A DNA stretch of 7,517 nucleotides from positions 1 through 7,517 of the forward strand of contig JAHDWA010000170.1 in NCBI GenBank assembly GCA_023382535.1. Direction: 5' to 3'. Positions 4,941-7,517 of the stretch are shown here, piece after piece. Both the position numbers and the translations under genes were made by a program. The first letter of the stretch is position 1, and each line of letters begins with the position of its first letter. The stretch comes from Anaerolineae bacterium (GTDB lineage Bacteria > Chloroflexota > Anaerolineae > 4572-78 > J111). Below the pieces are notes generated by a model. It was not told where the DNA came from. It searched no databases and was given only the letters and a program-made list of their open reading frames with translations.

Positions 4941-7517
4941 TTAGACGGCTTCCATATCTAACCAATTCATGCCTGCTTCCACATCCACCAGCAGCGGCAC
5001 ATTTAACGCAAAGGCTGTGCTCATAACTTTTCGGGTCAATCGTGCCGCTTGGTCGGCCTCGGTTTCCGGCGCTTCCAGAACCAATTCATCGTGAACTTGA
5101 AGTAGGATGCGTGTCTTTAGCCCCCGCGCCCGCAGCGCCAAGTGTAAATTGATCATTGCTTGCTTCATTATGTCCGCTGCACTTCCTTGGATGGGTGAGT
5201 TTATGGCTTCTCGCTCGATAGCCAGCCGCTGCGGCCCTTGAGGCAAAGTCTTCAAGACGGAAAAATCCCGCCTCCGCCCATAAAGTGTGTTAAGATAGCC
5301 ATGTTCAGTCGCAAACTGCTTGGTCTGGGTAATATAACGACCAACTGACGGGTACTTTTTGAAATAGGTCTCAATAAAGGCAGCCGCATCTCGCTGGCTC
5401 ATCCCGGTGCTTCTGGCCAGACCGAAGGCCGTCTGACCATAGGCCAAGCCGTAGTTGACTGTTTTGGCAATCCGGCGCTGCTCCTTGCTGACCTCGCTAA
5501 TTGGAATACCCAGGACTGCGGCGGCCGTCGAAAGGTGAACATCTTCATCATTGAGAAAGGCTTGGGTCAGGCCAGGATCGCCGGTGATATGGGCCAAGAT
5601 ACGTAACTCGACCTGAGAGTAATCGGCCGAAATTAGTACGTGGCCTGGTTCGGTGATAAAGGCACGGCGAATTTCACGCCCCTGCTCGCTACGGATGGGG
5701 ATATTTTGAAGGCCGGGATCGCTACTGGAGAGCCGGCCGGTAGCGATACCAATCTGGTTGTAGTTGGTGTGAACCCGCCCGGTAGCCGGATTGACCATAG
5801 CCGGTAGGGCGTCAACATAGGTGCTCTTGAGTTTGACCACGGACCGGTGCTGTAAAATTAGGTCAATGATAGGATGCTTGCCGAGTAACCCTTCCAAAAC
5901 CTCGGCCGCAGTCGAGAAATGGCCACTCTTGGTTGTTCTCAAGCCTACCGACGGTAACTTTAATTCCTTAAAAAGGATGTCAGAGAGCTGCTGAGTTGAG
6001 TTGATATTAAAAGGTCGTCCGGCTGCCGCGGTGATGTCACGCTCCAATTCGCCCAATTGAGCAGCTAACTGCCCAGACAGTTCCTGCAGCAGAGCAACAT
6101 CGAGCTTAACCCCTGCCAACTCCATATCTTTCAGGACATAAATCAGCGGTAGTTCCAATTCCTGGAAAACACGCCAGGCAGCCTCGTCATCCTTTTTGAG
6201 TCGTTGGTCCATCGGGCCGACCAGACGTAGAGTCATATCCACGTCGGCGCCGGCGTAAGGCCCGCAGTCTTCAATAGGCACATCGGCCATTGAACGCTGG
6301 TTTTTCCCAGAACCAATGAGCTCCTTGATCTCGGTCATCTGGATATTGAGGTGTTGACGCACCAGGTCTTTGAGACCGTAACGTGCCCCTGGAGTATTGT
6401 CGGTCAGCCAGGCTGCGATCATTGTGTCGTAGATAGGCGGCGCCACCGGCAACCCATGCCGCTCCAGTACGGTAATATCGAACTTAGCGTTGTGCATGTA
6501 CTTGGTGATAGCCGGATCGATCAGGATAGGGGCGAGCGCTTGCTGCACAACAGAAAGGCCAAGTTGTGCAAGCCGGTCTCCCGTTTGGGGCAATTGGTCA
6601 AAGAGAGTGGTCTGCTCCTGGGCAGGTGCTACTGACCAGGTCGTTGCAGTCCGATGTCCCAGGGGAAGGTAGTATCCCTTACCTGCCGCCGGAGTAATAG
6701 CCAGACCAACCAGGTTGGCCCGAATAGCATCGGTGCTATCTGTTTCAACATCTACAGCCAAACTCCGACTTTGGGCAAGCTTGACAATCAGTCCGTCCAA
6801 TTTGGTTTTTGTATCTACCGTGTGGTAGATGCCGTCCGGGGCAATCGGGCTATGGGGACCAGCGCGATGGTGGCCAGCTATGTCCTTAGCCAATTTATCG
6901 GGTGGCGCTCCGGGCACACGATTAAAGATGCTACTGAATTCGAGTTCCACAAACAGGCTGGCTACTTTCGTCAGGTCGAATTCTAAGGCCTTGCCGGCTT
7001 CAAGATTGAACGTGATACCTGGCACATCGGTTTTGATCAAGCCTAAGGCCGAGGATAAAAAGGCCTTCTCTCGTCCGATTTCCAGTCGACTTCGTAGAGT
7101 GGGGGTTAGGCTGCTAAGGTTAGCATAGACTCCTGCAAGCGATCCGTATGCTTGAATGAGTTTAATGGCAGTTTTGTCGCCAATGCCCTCAACGCCAGGG
7201 ATATTGTCACTGGTATCCCCGATCAAGCCTTTTAGATCGACGAGTTGGGCCGGGGTGAGACCAAACCGCTTTTGTACTGCGGCTTCATCATATACATCTC
7301 GCTCCCCAAAGACACGGCCAGGCAAGACTACTCGCAGGTAAGGGCCGATAAGCTGCAAAGCGTCCCGGTCGCCGGTAACGATCAGAACTTCCAAGTCGTT
7401 TTTGACGGCCTGAATCCCCAACGTGCCCAGTACGTCATCCGCTTCATAGCCCGGCGCAGTGTAAACCGGCATATTGAACGCCTGCACCAGTTGCTCGATC
7501 CGAGTCATCTGAGTTCT
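4941..7517 (-). CDS. polA: DNA polymerase I (5' end cut by window edge)
   Basis: Numbering here starts at the methionine at 7508, but that residue is internal: the frame stays open to the window edge, and about 90 N-terminal residues are missing by comparison with E. coli Pol I. Pol I fills gaps and removes RNA primers in replication and repair. The 5' nuclease domain shows E22-A-D24-D25, GD47RD49 and GD98TSD101N, followed by a helix-hairpin-helix (GVEGIGDKTAIKL). The 3'-5' exonuclease has D253-V-E255, N340-xxx-D344 and Y418-xxx-D422, so proofreading should be intact. The polymerase domain has motif A D629YSQVELR, the O-helix RRIAKTVNYGLAYG (678-691) and motif C QVH806-D807-E808. Y686 occupies the position of E. 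coli Phe762. The gene ends WLDMEAV at 4941-4943 and converges on tnpB. There is no intrusion into the coding sequence. Confidence 0.96.
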   Translation of the reverse strand, partial: RTQMTRIEQLVQAFNMPVYTAPGYEADDVLGTLGIQAVKNDLEVLIVTGDRDALQLIGPYLRVVLPGRVFGERDVYDEAAVQKRFGLTPAQLVDLKGLIGDTSDNIPGVEGIGDKTAIKLIQAYGSLAGVYANLSSLTPTLRSRLEIGREKAFLSSALGLIKTDVPGITFNLEAGKALEFDLTKVASLFVELEFSSIFNRVPGAPPDKLAKDIAGHHRAGPHSPIAPDGIYHTVDTKTKLDGLIVKLAQSRSLAVDVETDSTDAIRANLVGLAITPAAGKGYYLPLGHRTATTWSVAPAQEQTTLFDQLPQTGDRLAQLGLSVVQQALAPILIDPAITKYMHNAKFDITVLERHGLPVAPPIYDTMIAAWLTDNTPGARYGLKDLVRQHLNIQMTEIKELIGSGKNQRSMADVPIEDCGPYAGADVDMTLRLVGPMDQRLKKDDEAAWRVFQELELPLIYVLKDMELAGVKLDVALLQELSGQLAAQLGELERDITAAAGRPFNINSTQQLSDILFKELKLPSVGLRTTKSGHFSTAAEVLEGLLGKHPIIDLILQHRSVVKLKSTYVDALPAMVNPATGRVHTNYNQIGIATGRLSSSDPGLQNIPIRSEQGREIRRAFITEPGHVLISADYSQVELRILAHITGDPGLTQAFLNDEDVHLSTAAAVLGIPISEVSKEQRRIAKTVNYGLAYGQTAFGLARSTGMSQRDAAAFIETYFKKYPSVGRYITQTKQFATEHGYLNTLYGRRRDFSVLKTLPQGPQRLAIEREAINSPIQGSAADIMKQAMINLHLALRARGLKTRILLQVHDELVLEAPETEADQAARLTRKVMSTAFALNVPLLVDVEAGMNWLDMEAV

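Noticed and set aside
4719..4961. 80-codon plus-strand open frame after tnpB
   Set aside because: It starts inside the hairpin at 4712-4744, runs into the polA 3' end, and has no motif.
1..7517. CRISPR array or other regular tandem repeat
   Set aside because: No regularly spaced repeat was seen on reading; the only near-tandem repeat is the short pair at 4723-4744.

Overview
The window looks like a bacterial chromosome segment of mixed GC content that carries a compact mobile element. The housekeeping anchor is a DNA polymerase I gene on the minus strand at the right edge. The style of the TnpA/TnpB pair and of the Pol I suggests an environmental bacterium, possibly Chloroflexota or a similarly deep-branching phylum. 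That placement is an impression and was not tested.

Layout from left to right. Positions 1-296 hold no convincing gene. They contain a nested GC-rich hairpin followed by a T-run (172-214), which reads as a plus-strand intrinsic terminator, and two short perfect inverted repeats. At 297-638 (minus) lies a dubious or decayed reading frame. At 685-2445 (minus) is a complete 586-residue protein with a GHKL (Hsp90/MutL-like) ATPase domain at its N-terminus and an HExxH zinc-protease-like motif near its C-terminus. It has a clear ribosome binding site and a hairpin plus U-tract in its upstream region. From 2446 to 2860 there is no intact gene, only a short broken minus-strand frame (2637-2784).

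From about 2861 to about 4744 lies an IS607-family element on the plus strand. It has a near-consensus promoter placed so that transcription would begin at or next to the GTG start of the serine recombinase gene tnpA. It also has a 23-base tnpA/tnpB overlap, a full-length TnpB nuclease, and hairpins at and beyond the end of tnpB that could belong to an omega RNA and to the element's right end. This TnpB lacks the usual glutamate of the RuvC-II motif (a glycine is there) and lacks the CxxC zinc-finger pairs. A conserved-looking glutamate elsewhere may replace the missing one.

Positions 4745-4940 are intergenic with small dyads. From 4941 to the right edge runs polA (minus), 5'-truncated by the window. 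Its 5' nuclease, 3'-5' proofreading exonuclease and polymerase motifs are all intact. It has tyrosine at the position equivalent to E. coli Pol I Phe762 and Taq Phe667, which controls discrimination against dideoxynucleotides.

tnpA and tnpB act together as a mobile unit: TnpA catalyses excision and integration, and TnpB is a putative RNA-guided nuclease. tnpB converges on polA. The GHKL protein has no recognisable partner in the window. The most unusual items are the rearranged TnpB active site and the GHKL-HExxH domain combination.
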